Origin: Neobacillus jeddahensis
Lineage (GTDB): Bacteria > Bacillota > Bacilli > Bacillales > Cytobacillaceae
NCBI RefSeq assembly: GCF_000612625.1
Contig: NZ_CCAS010000004.1
Coordinates: 62,001-126,000, forward strand
Reading direction: 5' to 3'
DNA length: 64,000 nucleotides
Under the pieces are notes generated by a model. The model worked only from the letters and a program-made list of their open reading frames with translations, was not told where the DNA came from and searched no databases. The translations under genes were made by a program, and so were the position numbers. Shown one piece after another: positions 43,579-52,025 of this stretch. Within the stretch, counting starts at the first letter, position 1. Every line of letters begins with the position of its first letter.

Positions 43579-44355
43579 ACTTTGGATGTTTTTATTCATT
43601 TGTCTAATGGCTGCTTTTTCAAGTCGCGAAACCTGAGCTTGTGATATACCTATTTCGTCTGCCACTTCCATTTGTGTCTTGCCTTGAAAAAAACGCTTCC
43701 TTAAAATTAACTTTTCTCGTTCGTTAAGTCTTCTCATTCCTTCTTTAAGGGCTATTTCTTCAATCCAATGAATATCTTTGTTTTTTTCATCACTTAACTG
43801 ATCCATCACATATATTGGGTCGCCGCCATCATTGTAAATTGGCTCAAACAGGGACACAGGATCTTGAATTGCATCTAGAGCGAAGACAATTTCCTCATGT
43901 GGCACTTCTAATACTTTGGCGATTTCCTCAGCAGTCGGTTCACGTGAGGTTTCGCTCATTAATCGTTCCCTAACTTGAAGTGCCTTATAGGCGATATCCC
44001 TCAAGGAACGAGAGACACGAATCGGATTATTATCACGTAAATACCTTCGTATTTCTCCTATTATCATCGGTACTGCATAAGTGGAAAACTTTACATTTTG
44101 ACCTAAATCAAAGTTATCAATTGATTTCATTAGTCCAATACAGCCAACCTGAAACAGGTCATCTACAAACTCGCCACGGTTGTTAAATCGCTGAATAACG
44201 CTTAATACAAGACGCAAATTACCATTGACGAGCTTTTCACGAGCAGATATATCGCCCTCTTGCATTTGCTTGAAGAGTATTCTCATTTCTTCGTTCTTTA
44301 AAACAGGAAGTTTTGATGTGTCAACACCGCAAATTTCAACTTTATTTCGAGTCAA
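43576..44355 (-). CDS. sigG: RNA polymerase sigma-G factor
   Basis: A 259-residue forespore sigma factor. It has LTRNKVEICGVDTSKLPVLK at the start, region 2 (REKLVNGNLRLVLSVIQRF; DDLFQVGCIGLMKSIDNF), region 3 and region 4 (LREKLIL-type RKRFFQGKTQMEVADEIGISQAQVSRLEK). No Met lies at the proper position. TTG at 44355 (read as Met) is 8 bases after GGAGG and gives the B. subtilis N-terminus. The upstream-extended frame (to 44388) would include the hairpin and is rejected. It directs late forespore genes after engulfment. Confidence 0.96.
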   Translation of the reverse strand: MTRNKVEICGVDTSKLPVLKNEEMRILFKQMQEGDISAREKLVNGNLRLVLSVIQRFNNRGEFVDDLFQVGCIGLMKSIDNFDLGQNVKFSTYAVPMIIGEIRRYLRDNNPIRVSRSLRDIAYKALQVRERLMSETSREPTAEEIAKVLEVPHEEIVFALDAIQDPVSLFEPIYNDGGDPIYVMDQLSDEKNKDIHWIEEIALKEGMRRLNEREKLILRKRFFQGKTQMEVADEIGISQAQVSRLEKAAIRQMNKNIQS

Positions 44356-44364
44356 TCCTTTTCC

Positions 44365-44377
44365 CTCCTCACAGGAG
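44365..44377 (-). promoter_or_regulatory. small hairpin covering the sigG ribosome binding site
   Basis: On the minus strand CTCCT GTG AGGAG forms a 5-bp stem whose 3' arm is part of the Shine-Dalgarno sequence AGGAGGG of sigG. It would lower initiation at the TTG start. Confidence 0.55.
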
Positions 44378-44392
44378 CTGCTGTACAAAAAA

Positions 44393-44421
44393 CAGTATCT
44401 CCCCGTGAAGGAAAAATATGC
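44393..44421 (-). promoter_or_regulatory. sigma-F-type promoter of sigG
   Basis: On the minus strand GCATA (44417-44421), a 14-base spacer and GGAGATACTG (44393-44402) match the sigma-F consensus GYWTA / GGNRANANTW at all but the last -10 base. The usual spacer is 15. The expected transcript starts about 30 bases before the TTG codon. B. subtilis sigG is known to be sigma-F dependent. Confidence 0.7.
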
Positions 44422-44450
44422 ACGTGCCCTCTCACCAGGCCACGTGCATA
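44411..44450 (-). terminator. terminator of sigE overlapping the sigG promoter
   Basis: TATGCACGTG and CACGTGCATA (10 bp) pair around a 14-base insert with further inner pairs, followed on the minus strand by TTTTT. Its 3' arm supplies the -35 of the sigG promoter. Confidence 0.7.
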
Positions 44451-44584
44451 AATGTCGAAAAATGCAATTAAATCAGGAATCTTCTAGGCTTTCTGTGGTG
44501 GAAAAATTTTTCTTTTTTATAAAAAATTGACGTTTAAAAACCTTTATTCCCAAACTCCTAAAACAGCAAATTTTTATTAACATT

Positions 44585-45304
44585 CTAAACCATTTTGTTA
44601 AATTCTTTTCGTAATCTTTTTATGATTCTTTTTTCTAATCTTGAAATATAAGATTGGGAGATCCCCAGCATGTCGGCAACGTCCTTTTGTGTTTTTTCTT
44701 CTCCATTTGTTAAGCCAAATCTAAGCTCCATAATCTGCTTCTCACGGTCTGTAAGCTGGTGTAATGCTTTTGTCAGCAGCTTTCTATCCACACTTGCTTC
44801 TAAATCCTTTGTAATGATATCATCATCTGTCCCTAAAACATCCGACAGTAATAGCTCATTTCCATCCCAATCAATGTTTAATGGTTCATCGAAAGAAACC
44901 TCTGAGCGTATTTTATTATTTCGGCGTAAGTACATGAGAATTTCATTTTCTATACATCTAGATGCATATGTAGCAAGTTTTATTTTCTTCTCAGGGTTAA
45001 AGGTATTAACCGCTTTAATTAATCCAATGGTACCAATACTGATTAGGTCCTCGATATTAATGCCTGTATTTTCGAATTTCCGGGCAATATAGACCACGAG
45101 GCGAAGATTTCGTTCGATTAGGATGGATCTTGCTGCTTTATCCCCGCCAGGTAGTTTTTTTAATAACATCTCTTCTTCGTCTTTACTTAAAGGAGGCGGT
45201 AATGCTTCGCTTCCGCCAATATAATAAACTTCATCCGTTTTTATGCCCAATTTTATTAAAAGTTTATACCAGTAGTAGGATAAACGAAGTCTCCATTTTT
45301 TCAT
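44585..45304 (-). CDS. sigE: RNA polymerase sigma-E factor precursor (pro-sigma-E)
   Basis: A 239-residue mother-cell sigma factor. The first ~28 residues ([20 protein letters not shown], amphipathic and basic) form the inhibitory, membrane-targeting propeptide, followed by [17 protein letters not shown] where SpoIIGA cuts in B. subtilis. Regions 2 ([34 protein letters not shown]), 3 and 4 ([32 protein letters not shown]) are near identical to the family. It lies downstream of its protease spoIIGA with a 45-base gap. Confidence 0.97.
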   Translation of the reverse strand: MKKWRLRLSYYWYKLLIKLGIKTDEVYYIGGSEALPPPLSKDEEEMLLKKLPGGDKAARSILIERNLRLVVYIARKFENTGINIEDLISIGTIGLIKAVNTFNPEKKIKLATYASRCIENEILMYLRRNNKIRSEVSFDEPLNIDWDGNELLLSDVLGTDDDIITKDLEASVDRKLLTKALHQLTDREKQIMELRFGLTNGEEKTQKDVADMLGISQSYISRLEKRIIKRLRKEFNKMV

Positions 45305-45349
45305 GTATGTTCCTCCTTCTAAATTGTATCTTTTCTGAGTATAGTATTA

Positions 45350-46276
45350 TTAACTTACCTTCACAGAACCTCCTTGCTGCTTTGGACCCGTCAGCATTTT
45401 CGGGTGAACAATACATTGAAAGGTATCATCTGCCGAAAGCTGCTGCAACGTAAAGGCTACAAGTCCTTTATCACATAAATAGTGAGTCCCATTATGCTCA
45501 ATGAAGATTAGATCAGGTTTGATGGCAACGATGAGCTGGTGCTCATGTCCCACTACCCGAGTTGGGATAATTCTTAGCTTATGTTGCCATTCATCGGGAA
45601 CGACTTGACTTCCCATAATAAGTGGTTCTGGATCTCCAGCGAGAATGTTTATCCATTCTGGGAGTGCCTCTGTTTGATCCTTAATGGAAACAAACATGAC
45701 AGGCATTTTGGATAAAGGGTCATATAACTGATTCCCACTATCTACCAATCCTTTAAATAGCAGACTTTCATTTCCCAGAGTCAACCTCACATTGACAATT
45801 TGCTCATACTGAATTTTGGTCATCTCCATACTTTCAACATTTTTTCTTGAAAAGTGCCAAGCAATTGGAAACCCAATTAATACAAAAAGCCAACTAATCG
45901 GATCGCCAAATCCTCTTAGTGCCGTCAGTGTCAATTCACTATCATACTGAATAAAAAAATGAGCACCCATAATGGCTCCACCAATTAAAAACGTCGCAAC
46001 ATAAAGCGTCATTAACGCTTTAAGGAAAAAGGTGAATCGCTTAAATCCAAAAACAATTAATACCATAAAGATGGAACAGAGTAGTTTTGAAATAGGATGA
46101 TTAGAATAGACATTTAATGGAGTAAACGATAATAAAATAATCAATGAACCCATAAACCCACCAGCGAGTAATCTCCATATCTGTATTCTTCTTTTTAGGA
46201 TAATGGCTGTTAAATAAAGGAGAAGGCTATCAAATAACCAATTAAGAGCCCAGATTACATCTACATATACAGTCAA
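45350..46276 (-). CDS. spoIIGA: sigma-E processing aspartic peptidase SpoIIGA
   Basis: A 308-residue membrane protease. Five hydrophobic segments occupy about 1-150, followed by a cytoplasmic domain with the aspartic active site LVDSGNQLYDPLS (about 178-190). It cleaves the pro-sequence from sigma-E when activated by SpoIIR from the forespore. I choose TTG 46276 because GGAGG lies 8 bases upstream and the family starts at xxIYLDVIW. The upstream frame would add 12 residues lacking hydrophobicity. A 22-bp-spacer promoter lies upstream. Confidence 0.94.
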   Translation of the reverse strand: MTVYVDVIWALNWLFDSLLLYLTAIILKRRIQIWRLLAGGFMGSLIILLSFTPLNVYSNHPISKLLCSIFMVLIVFGFKRFTFFLKALMTLYVATFLIGGAIMGAHFFIQYDSELTLTALRGFGDPISWLFVLIGFPIAWHFSRKNVESMEMTKIQYEQIVNVRLTLGNESLLFKGLVDSGNQLYDPLSKMPVMFVSIKDQTEALPEWINILAGDPEPLIMGSQVVPDEWQHKLRIIPTRVVGHEHQLIVAIKPDLIFIEHNGTHYLCDKGLVAFTLQQLSADDTFQCIVHPKMLTGPKQQGGSVKVS

Positions 46277-46339
46277 GTAAGCGTCCTCCTTATCACTATC
46301 GAAAAGGCACACATCATTCTATTCTTCTGTTTACGAAAA

Positions 46340-46373
46340 AGTATAACGTATCTTACTAGCGGAAGTGTGTCAC
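46340..46373 (-). promoter_or_regulatory. spoIIG promoter with 22-bp spacer
   Basis: On the minus strand GTGACA (46368-46373) and TATACT (46340-46345) are separated by exactly 22 bases, the hallmark of the Spo0A-activated sigma-A promoter of spoIIG in B. subtilis. A near 0A-box (TTTTGTCATA, 46418-46427) is about 45 bases upstream of the -35. I infer Spo0A control. Confidence 0.65.
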
Positions 46374-46443
46374 TTTCTGTAATCAAAAAAACAGAAATTT
46401 CCACTATAAGCAACGGATTTTGTCATATTTTAATAATGGAAAC

Positions 46444-46488
46444 ATGAAAAAGGCATAGTTCCCATTTGGGAACTATGCCTTTTTCATG
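46444..46488 (-). terminator. terminator of ftsZ (very strong, bidirectional form)
   Basis: A perfect stem of about 20 bp (CATGAAAAAGGCATAGTTCC with its complement) around ATTT. The A- and T-runs inside the arms allow termination on either strand. It lies 5 bases after the ftsZ stop. Confidence 0.9.
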
Positions 46489-46492
46489 TTTA

Positions 46493-47629
46493 TTATCTTC
46501 TACGATTGCGATTACGTAAGAAGGTTGGAATATCTAATGTATCCTCTTGTGATACATTTGTATTACGAACTGGTTGCTCCTGCGGTGCTTCTTCACGCTT
46601 ATGTTCTCTCTTAACAGGTGTACTTGATGGTTTCGCTTGACCAAATGATGGACGAGTTACCTTCGGTTGTACCACCTCTTCATTAAAGCCAGTTGCAATC
46701 ACAGTTACAATGATTTCATCTTTAAATGCTTCATTAATAACAGAACCAAAAATCATATTTACTTCTTGGTCTGTTGCAGTTGCCACGATATCAGCTGCTT
46801 CTTGGACCTCATAAAGACTCAAATTAGATCCACCTGTAATATTCATCAATACTCCTTGTGCCCCATCAATTGAGGTTTCAAGTAAAGGTGAATTAATCGC
46901 TTTTTTGGCAGCTTCGGTTGCACGGTTTTCACCAGCTGCAATTCCGATTCCCATTAAAGCAGAACCTTTATTAGACATGATTGTTTTTACATCAGCGAAA
47001 TCTAAGTTAATTAATCCAGGTGTTGCAATTAAATCGGAAATACCTTGAACACCTTGACGTAGGACATTATCTGCTTCACGAAACGCTTCTAGCATAGGCG
47101 TGCTTTTATCAACAATTTCAAGAAGACGATCGTTTGGAATAACAATAAGTGTATCCACCGCTTCTTTCATCGATCCAATACCGCCAGAAGCTTGGTTAGA
47201 ACGCTTTTTACCTTCAAAGGTAAATGGACGAGTCACAACACCAACTGTTAAGGCACCTAGGTCACGAGCAATTTGAGCTATTACTGGTGCGGCACCAGTC
47301 CCAGTTCCGCCACCCATTCCTGCGGTAACAAATACCATATCAGCACCACGTAATGCTTCCTCAATTTGTTCCTTACTTTCCTCAGCTGCCTTTTTACCTA
47401 CCTCTGGATTTGCGCCTGCCCCTAATCCACGAGTTAGTTTAGCACCAATCTGCATTTTTACTTCTGCTTTTGATAGATTTAAAGCTTGAGCATCTGTATT
47501 AACGGCGATGAATTCTACCCCTTGGACGCCATGTTCAATCATGCGGTTTACTGCATTATTACCCCCACCGCCAACTCCAATTACTTTTATTGTTGCAAGA
47601 GAATCTAAATTTGTATCAAATTCTAACAT
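46493..47629 (-). CDS. ftsZ: cell division protein FtsZ
   Basis: A 378-residue tubulin homologue that forms the division ring. It has [16 protein letters not shown] (about 16-31), the GTP-binding [13 protein letters not shown] (about 104-116), RGVQGI/ LI-type T7 loop [11 protein letters not shown] (about 207-217), a flexible linker (about 318-362) and the conserved C-terminal peptide [16 protein letters not shown], which binds FtsA, SepF and EzrA. ATG 47629 has GGAGGA upstream; the longer frame adds 18 unlikely residues. It follows ftsA by 34 bases. Confidence 0.98.
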   Translation of the reverse strand: MLEFDTNLDSLATIKVIGVGGGGNNAVNRMIEHGVQGVEFIAVNTDAQALNLSKAEVKMQIGAKLTRGLGAGANPEVGKKAAEESKEQIEEALRGADMVFVTAGMGGGTGTGAAPVIAQIARDLGALTVGVVTRPFTFEGKKRSNQASGGIGSMKEAVDTLIVIPNDRLLEIVDKSTPMLEAFREADNVLRQGVQGISDLIATPGLINLDFADVKTIMSNKGSALMGIGIAAGENRATEAAKKAINSPLLETSIDGAQGVLMNITGGSNLSLYEVQEAADIVATATDQEVNMIFGSVINEAFKDEIIVTVIATGFNEEVVQPKVTRPSFGQAKPSSTPVKREHKREEAPQEQPVRNTNVSQEDTLDIPTFLRNRNRRR

Positions 47630-47663
47630 GACAAATCCTCCTAATTCGTCGATTAATTTTCGA

Positions 47664-48959
47664 TTATTCGAAAAAGTAACCAAGGAATTTTTTTACTTTT
47701 GTTGACATCTTATCTTCCGGATGTTTTTCTACTTTTGGTTTAGGTTGATGTTGTTTAGGCATTCTTTTTTCGATTGGCTCAGAAATAGCTGCTGACGACC
47801 CAATTGTTCCTCCGGGCAATCTAGCATTCTTGTAAGCATATTTTATTAAGCCAACCGCAGTTGTATATTGAGGTTCTCTTACACCAATATAGTCTGGTGA
47901 GGCAATGCGTACTGGATTTTGAAATATATCTTGGGCAAGTTCCAGAACACCTTGCATTTTTGCTGTTCCACCAGTTAAGACAAATCCACCTGGTAAATCC
48001 ATAACTCCCAATCGTTTTAATTCATTGGCAATCAGTTCAAAAATTTCCTCCATCCTAGCTTCAATAATTTCAGAAACATAGAGCTGATTAAATTGCTGAT
48101 GCTGATCACTCCCAATGATCGGAACGCTAAAGAATTCATCTTCTGATGCATTGTCAAAGAAAGCATGTCCATATCTTACCTTTATATTTTCTGCATCATC
48201 AGTAGAGGTGTGCAAGACCTTGGAAAGATCATTCGTTAAAAGATCTCCCCCAACTGGTATCACGCTTGTGGCTTTTAAAAACCCTTCTTCAAACACTGCG
48301 ATAGTTGTTGAACCACCGCCAATATCAATTAGGGCAACACCAAGGTTCTTCTCATCCTTAGATAAGGCAAAATCTCCTGCTGCCAATGGCTGTAGGATAA
48401 TGTCTAATATTTCAAGACCCGCCCGTTCAACACAGCGCAGCGTGTTTATGATTACGGATTTAGAACCTGTGATAAGCGTTCCATCCATTTCTAAACGAAC
48501 CCCAATCATCCCACGTGGATCATTTATTTCATCCTTACCATCTAAAATAAATTGCTTACGAATGACACCAATATTTTCTCTTTCTGGTGGAATGGAGCCC
48601 ACATGGGAGGCTTCAATCACACGAACCACATCTTCATTCGTAATTTCTCGGTTTTGGCTAGATACTGCGACAATACCGTGGCAATTCTGCAGCATGATAT
48701 TGTTTCCGGAAATCCCAACTACCACTTCGCGTATTTCCATCCCAATCATTCTTTCTGCCTGCTCAATTGCCCGCTTAATAGAATGAACGGTGTCGTCCAT
48801 GTCGACAATCGACCCTTTACGTAAGCCTTCCGATTCTACATTTCCTACACCAATTATATTTAACGAGTCTTTCCCCGAGTCATTGACCATTTCACCAATG
48901 ATTACTTTTACACTGGATGTACCGATGTCAAGACTAACATATATTTCATTGCTGTTCAT
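47664..48959 (-). CDS. ftsA: cell division protein FtsA
   Basis: A 431-residue actin-fold protein that anchors FtsZ to the membrane. Features: [18 protein letters not shown] (phosphate 1, about 7-24), the 1C subdomain, [13 protein letters not shown] (about 203-215), [12 protein letters not shown] (about 328-339) and a C-terminal Lys-rich amphipathic helix [13 protein letters not shown]. It is 9 residues shorter than the B. subtilis protein. Confidence 0.97.
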   Translation of the reverse strand: MNSNEIYVSLDIGTSSVKVIIGEMVNDSGKDSLNIIGVGNVESEGLRKGSIVDMDDTVHSIKRAIEQAERMIGMEIREVVVGISGNNIMLQNCHGIVAVSSQNREITNEDVVRVIEASHVGSIPPERENIGVIRKQFILDGKDEINDPRGMIGVRLEMDGTLITGSKSVIINTLRCVERAGLEILDIILQPLAAGDFALSKDEKNLGVALIDIGGGSTTIAVFEEGFLKATSVIPVGGDLLTNDLSKVLHTSTDDAENIKVRYGHAFFDNASEDEFFSVPIIGSDQHQQFNQLYVSEIIEARMEEIFELIANELKRLGVMDLPGGFVLTGGTAKMQGVLELAQDIFQNPVRIASPDYIGVREPQYTTAVGLIKYAYKNARLPGGTIGSSAAISEPIEKRMPKQHQPKPKVEKHPEDKMSTKVKKFLGYFFE

Positions 48960-49078
48960 TCTTTGGCACCTCCTTATAATCTCCTTAGGTCGAACAACAA
49001 TTCATTTGTCCAATATAAGTTTCATAGTAACATCTAATAAAATTATTCGTCACAACTACATATTTCCCTTTAAAAAAA

Positions 49079-49441
49079 TCAACTTTTTTCTATTTTTTCT
49101 TTGTTTGTTGTCCATTTTGTCAATAATATTCGTCTTATGACGGCAATATTCTGAAACAACCTGACACCAAACGCAAAAACTGCCGCTAAATACAAGTCTA
49201 CACCAAGATGAACCCCGAGAAAAGCTAAACTTGCAGCAAGCATAATATTAAAAAAGAATCCTGAAACAAACACCTTTTCATCATAAATATTTTGCAGGTA
49301 TGCTCTTATTCCTCCGAAAAGTGTGTCGAAAGCGGCAAGCACAGCAATCGACAAATAATTAGAGTATTCTTCAGGAATTCGAATTTCTGTTAATAGTCCG
49401 AGAATGATTCCAATTACTAATCCCATAACAGGCAGCCACAT
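49079..49441 (-). CDS. sbp: small basic membrane protein Sbp (DUF1290)
   Basis: A 120-residue protein with three hydrophobic segments, starting MWLPVMGLVIGIILGLLTEI and containing AAFDTLFGGIRAYLQNIYDE and FGVRLFQNIAVIRRIL. It is conserved before ftsA in Bacillales, but its function is unknown. It shares one base with the ylxX stop codon. Confidence 0.88.
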   Translation of the reverse strand: MWLPVMGLVIGIILGLLTEIRIPEEYSNYLSIAVLAAFDTLFGGIRAYLQNIYDEKVFVSGFFFNIMLAASLAFLGVHLGVDLYLAAVFAFGVRLFQNIAVIRRILLTKWTTNKEKIEKS

Positions 49442-50181
49442 TAGGAACCGCCCCCTTCTTTTATGGGCTCCATGTATTTAATACGAATAGAATGATCATA
49501 GGCTGGAATGATGATAGTTGGATTAGGTCCTGAGACCGTCAGCCTTAAGCTTTCAGTAAAAAACTCATCTCCGGCTTTTGAGACCTTCATCTGATTTGAT
49601 AATTTTTCAGCAGATTTCATATCATCAACGCCTACTTTAATTTCAATAGGCAAACTTTTAAGGGTGTGCCCATCGATTTTTGTTTCCCCATTTATATCTC
49701 TAATCACAGTGGTGTTAATTGTCCTTTGTCCATCAATTGCCACGTATTTCGCTTCATACATATTCAATTCATTCAATAATCTCTTAAGTAGTTCTGGGGA
49801 AACAACATTCGTAAGCGGGGCTCCCAATTGAACGTCTTCCATAACTGGTTCTATTTGTATCGTGATTCCGGGACCTGAAATCTCAGTCAACCCAGCTTCC
49901 ATCTTCAATTCCTGAAGGGTATCCTTTAAAGCTTGCTCCTTACTTTGCTTTCGTTTAGATTCATAGGCTGAAAGTTTTTCTTCATTTGATCGAATTTCAC
50001 TTAATAAATTAGATTGAAGTTCTTTTTCTTGAAGTAAGGCCTCGCGTAACTGCCAAACATCCCTTGTGTCTCGCTCTACTGGCTTTTTCATCGTTTGAAA
50101 TTGAATCGCAATCATAAATCCAACCAGAATTGCGATTAATGTCAAACTTAGATTTATTTTTTTCTTGTCCACATTTTTCAC
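49441..50181 (-). CDS. ylxX: YlxX, DUF881 family membrane-anchored protein
   Basis: A 246-residue protein with one N-terminal transmembrane helix (LSLTLIAILVGFMIAIQF, about 11-28), a coiled coil (about 45-90) and the DUF881 domain (about 95-240; GPGITIQIE, NELNMYEAKYVAIDGQRT, LPIEIKVGVDD). The fold is outside the cell. Function unknown; a paralogous ylxW is adjacent. YlxX and YlxW share the pattern TM + coiled coil + DUF881. Confidence 0.85.
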   Translation of the reverse strand: MKNVDKKKINLSLTLIAILVGFMIAIQFQTMKKPVERDTRDVWQLREALLQEKELQSNLLSEIRSNEEKLSAYESKRKQSKEQALKDTLQELKMEAGLTEISGPGITIQIEPVMEDVQLGAPLTNVVSPELLKRLLNELNMYEAKYVAIDGQRTINTTVIRDINGETKIDGHTLKSLPIEIKVGVDDMKSAEKLSNQMKVSKAGDEFFTESLRLTVSGPNPTIIIPAYDHSIRIKYMEPIKEGGGS

Positions 50182-50216
50182 CTAACCTTTTAATATAATC
50201 ATAGTGTGGACACAGA

Positions 50217-50939
50217 TTAGCTTCCTAAGATTGGATTTAGGACAATTTCATTTTCTCTTTCAAGTGTAAAAACTAGATTATCGTTGACTAATTGATCCTT
50301 AACTCCTCCAGAAAGATTTAACGAAGAGGACAGTACATCAGGTTCACCAATGGCTGTAATAATAAACGGCGCTGGATGTGGAACCCCGTCAACCGTAATG
50401 ACTGGACCGTTACAAACAATATACGAACGGCTTGTCAACCTTTGACCATTGATGGCAACTGCTGCAGCACCAGAAATATATAGTTCATTCACCACTTTAA
50501 AAACATGCTGTTCATGTACTAGATAATTGTTAACATTATCTTCTTTTGGATCGTATGCACCATCTGATAGTGTAATCTTAACGCCTTTTCCCTTTACCTT
50601 CATTTTCCCAAGGAACATCCGGTATTTTTCAGCATCCTCAGCTACGTTAAGGAAAACTTGGGCTTCCTTGGCAAGGCTTTTTTCGTTTTTTTGCACCATT
50701 TCTTGCTTTTGAGTTAATTCTTTTTGTAGTCTTCGATTTGTCTCCTCTTGTGCGATTAACTGATTTCTTAATGCCAGAGTCTTTTCATACTGATTTCCTG
50801 ACAGGTTTCGTGGTGCATTTTGATTTTCAATTTGGGTCAAATGATAGGAGAAGGCAATCATAAATCCAAGAACAAGGAAAACAAGGGATAAAATAACATT
50901 CTTACCCTTCACCTTCACCTTTATCTTTTTCAACTTCAT
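50217..50939 (-). CDS. ylxW: YlxW, DUF881 family membrane-anchored protein
   Basis: A protein of about 240 residues with a Lys/Val-rich start, a transmembrane helix (ILSLVFLVLGFMIAFSY), a coiled coil (about 55-95) and a DUF881 domain with GVKITLSDGAYDP and GAAAVAINGQRLTSRSYIVCNGP. Start is uncertain: GGAGG lies 3 bases before the ATG at 50939 and about 10 bases before a TTG; GTG codons further down are possible. Its start overlaps the end of divIB (stop at 50902). Function unknown. Confidence 0.8.
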   Translation of the reverse strand: MKLKKIKVKVKGKNVILSLVFLVLGFMIAFSYHLTQIENQNAPRNLSGNQYEKTLALRNQLIAQEETNRRLQKELTQKQEMVQKNEKSLAKEAQVFLNVAEDAEKYRMFLGKMKVKGKGVKITLSDGAYDPKEDNVNNYLVHEQHVFKVVNELYISGAAAVAINGQRLTSRSYIVCNGPVITVDGVPHPAPFIITAIGEPDVLSSSLNLSGGVKDQLVNDNLVFTLERENEIVLNPILGS

Positions 50940-51699
50940 TTTCCTCCACTTCCGGTTCAAAAGCCTTAAAATACGATCCTACTTCCAAGTCAATAATCCC
51001 CTTTTTATTGGGGTCTAGTTGACTAATGATTGAAGGATAATGGACCATCTTTTCCGCAAAACTTCTTAAAGTGGCACTTACTTCAAAGCCATCATTCATA
51101 AATAAGGAAATGTGATACTGATCTGTTTTTTTTGGAGAATAATGAATTTCAGAAATGGAGTTTAAAATTTCACTTGGAAGAATTTCTAACTCTTTAACCA
51201 TTAGGTTAAGAACTGCACCTTCTTTGAATTCGAAAAGAATCGGAGAATTACCTGGGATTATTTCCGTTTTTCTATCTCTAATTATTTTTCCGTTTTCCAT
51301 AATCGGTAAATAATTCGTATCTTGTTTAAGAAATGCTACTTGTTTATGTTCTTTTACTTGAATTTGAATGGTGTTTGGCCAATTAATCTTAATATCAGCC
51401 TTCTTGATTTGAGATAACTTCAGAAGTTTTGAAGAAATATCACTTTTTTTTACCTTCCAAATATTCGTATTTTCAGTAATACCACTTACTTTAATAAGCT
51501 CAGAAGTTGAATACACTTCATTCCCCTTAACGGTTATGTACTTTACATGACTCAATGGGGATTGAGAATATGCAACAACTACAATCATTGAAAAAAACAA
51601 AATAAGCAGAAGCACAAGCCGTCTGTTTGCTTTTCGCCGCCTTTGCTCCTTTAACTTTGGGATACGATCCTCGAGAGCAACGATTTTACCTTTTTCCAT
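50902..51699 (-). CDS. divIB: cell division protein DivIB (FtsQ)
   Basis: A 265-residue bitopic protein. The cytoplasmic tail (about 1-27) is basic, the transmembrane helix is LVLLLILFFSMIVVVAYS (about 28-45), and an extracellular POTRA domain follows (HVKYITVKGNEVYSTSELIK, about 51-70), then the beta domain. It ends in an acidic low-complexity tail rich in Glu (EVEENEVEKDKGEGEG). It belongs to the FtsL-DivIC-DivIB complex. GGAGG is 8 bases before the ATG and directly after a T-rich hairpin tail (see the repeat feature). Confidence 0.95.
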   Translation of the reverse strand: MEKGKIVALEDRIPKLKEQRRRKANRRLVLLLILFFSMIVVVAYSQSPLSHVKYITVKGNEVYSTSELIKVSGITENTNIWKVKKSDISSKLLKLSQIKKADIKINWPNTIQIQVKEHKQVAFLKQDTNYLPIMENGKIIRDRKTEIIPGNSPILFEFKEGAVLNLMVKELEILPSEILNSISEIHYSPKKTDQYHISLFMNDGFEVSATLRSFAEKMVHYPSIISQLDPNKKGIIDLEVGSYFKAFEPEVEENEVEKDKGEGEG

Positions 51700-51714
51700 T
51701 CAATATTCCTCCAA

Positions 51715-51753
51715 AAAAGAAAAGCGTAAGCGCCCTTGCGCTGAAGCTAGACA
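51715..51753 (-). repeat. TGTCTAGCT-headed intergenic repeat with terminator-like hairpin before divIB
   Basis: On the minus strand TGTCTAGCTTCAGCGCAAGG (20 bases) is followed by GCGCTTACGC and then TTTTCTTTTTT. AGCGCAAG and CTTACGCT pair (one G-U) around GGCG and the T-run follows at once, so it has the form of a rho-independent terminator. The divIB Shine-Dalgarno sequence begins right after the T-run. The element resembles a dispersed Bacillaceae intergenic repeat as I remember it. Confidence 0.55.
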
Positions 51754-51861
51754 GTTTTCAAAGTTCAATGATTAAAAACTCGAAAACTGTAAAGCTGTTG
51801 CCCTTAAACAACATCAAAAATATACTTGTCCTTAAAACATGTCTATGGATACCATGAAAAG

Positions 51862-51889
51862 TGAAACAACGGCACGAAAATTCATGCCG
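51862..51889 (-). terminator. weak terminator candidate after murB
   Basis: On the minus strand CGGCATGAA and TTCGTGCCG form a 9-bp stem (one G-U) around TT, followed by TTGTTTC. The U-run is weak and it is about 135 bases after the murB stop. Confidence 0.4.
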
Positions 51890-52025
51890 TCATTCATTTT
51901 CTACCTAGTTGCCACCTATTTTAATATCAGTTATTATAACACAATATTTGTCATTCGTAAGGGATTTTTGACAAGAAAAGTAAGTTTAATTTCTAGTTAT
52001 TGTTTAGTAGCTTTATCCTATTTGC

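Larger units (their letters stand above)
51700..52025. other. divIB-murB spacer (326 bases), no gene
   Basis: An unusually long gap for this cluster. Besides the repeat, it holds a longer inverted repeat (ACAGTTTTC at 51751-51759 with GAAAACTGT at 51782-51790) and the murB terminator candidate at 51870-51889. AT-rich sequence with scattered -10-like hexamers lies at about 51915-51990; a divIB promoter could be here. Two plus-strand open frames are present but have no binding site and no recognisable product. Confidence 0.5.

Noticed and set aside
48115-48786. 223-codon plus-strand frame inside ftsA
   Set aside because: Antisense shadow of ftsA; no ribosome binding site.
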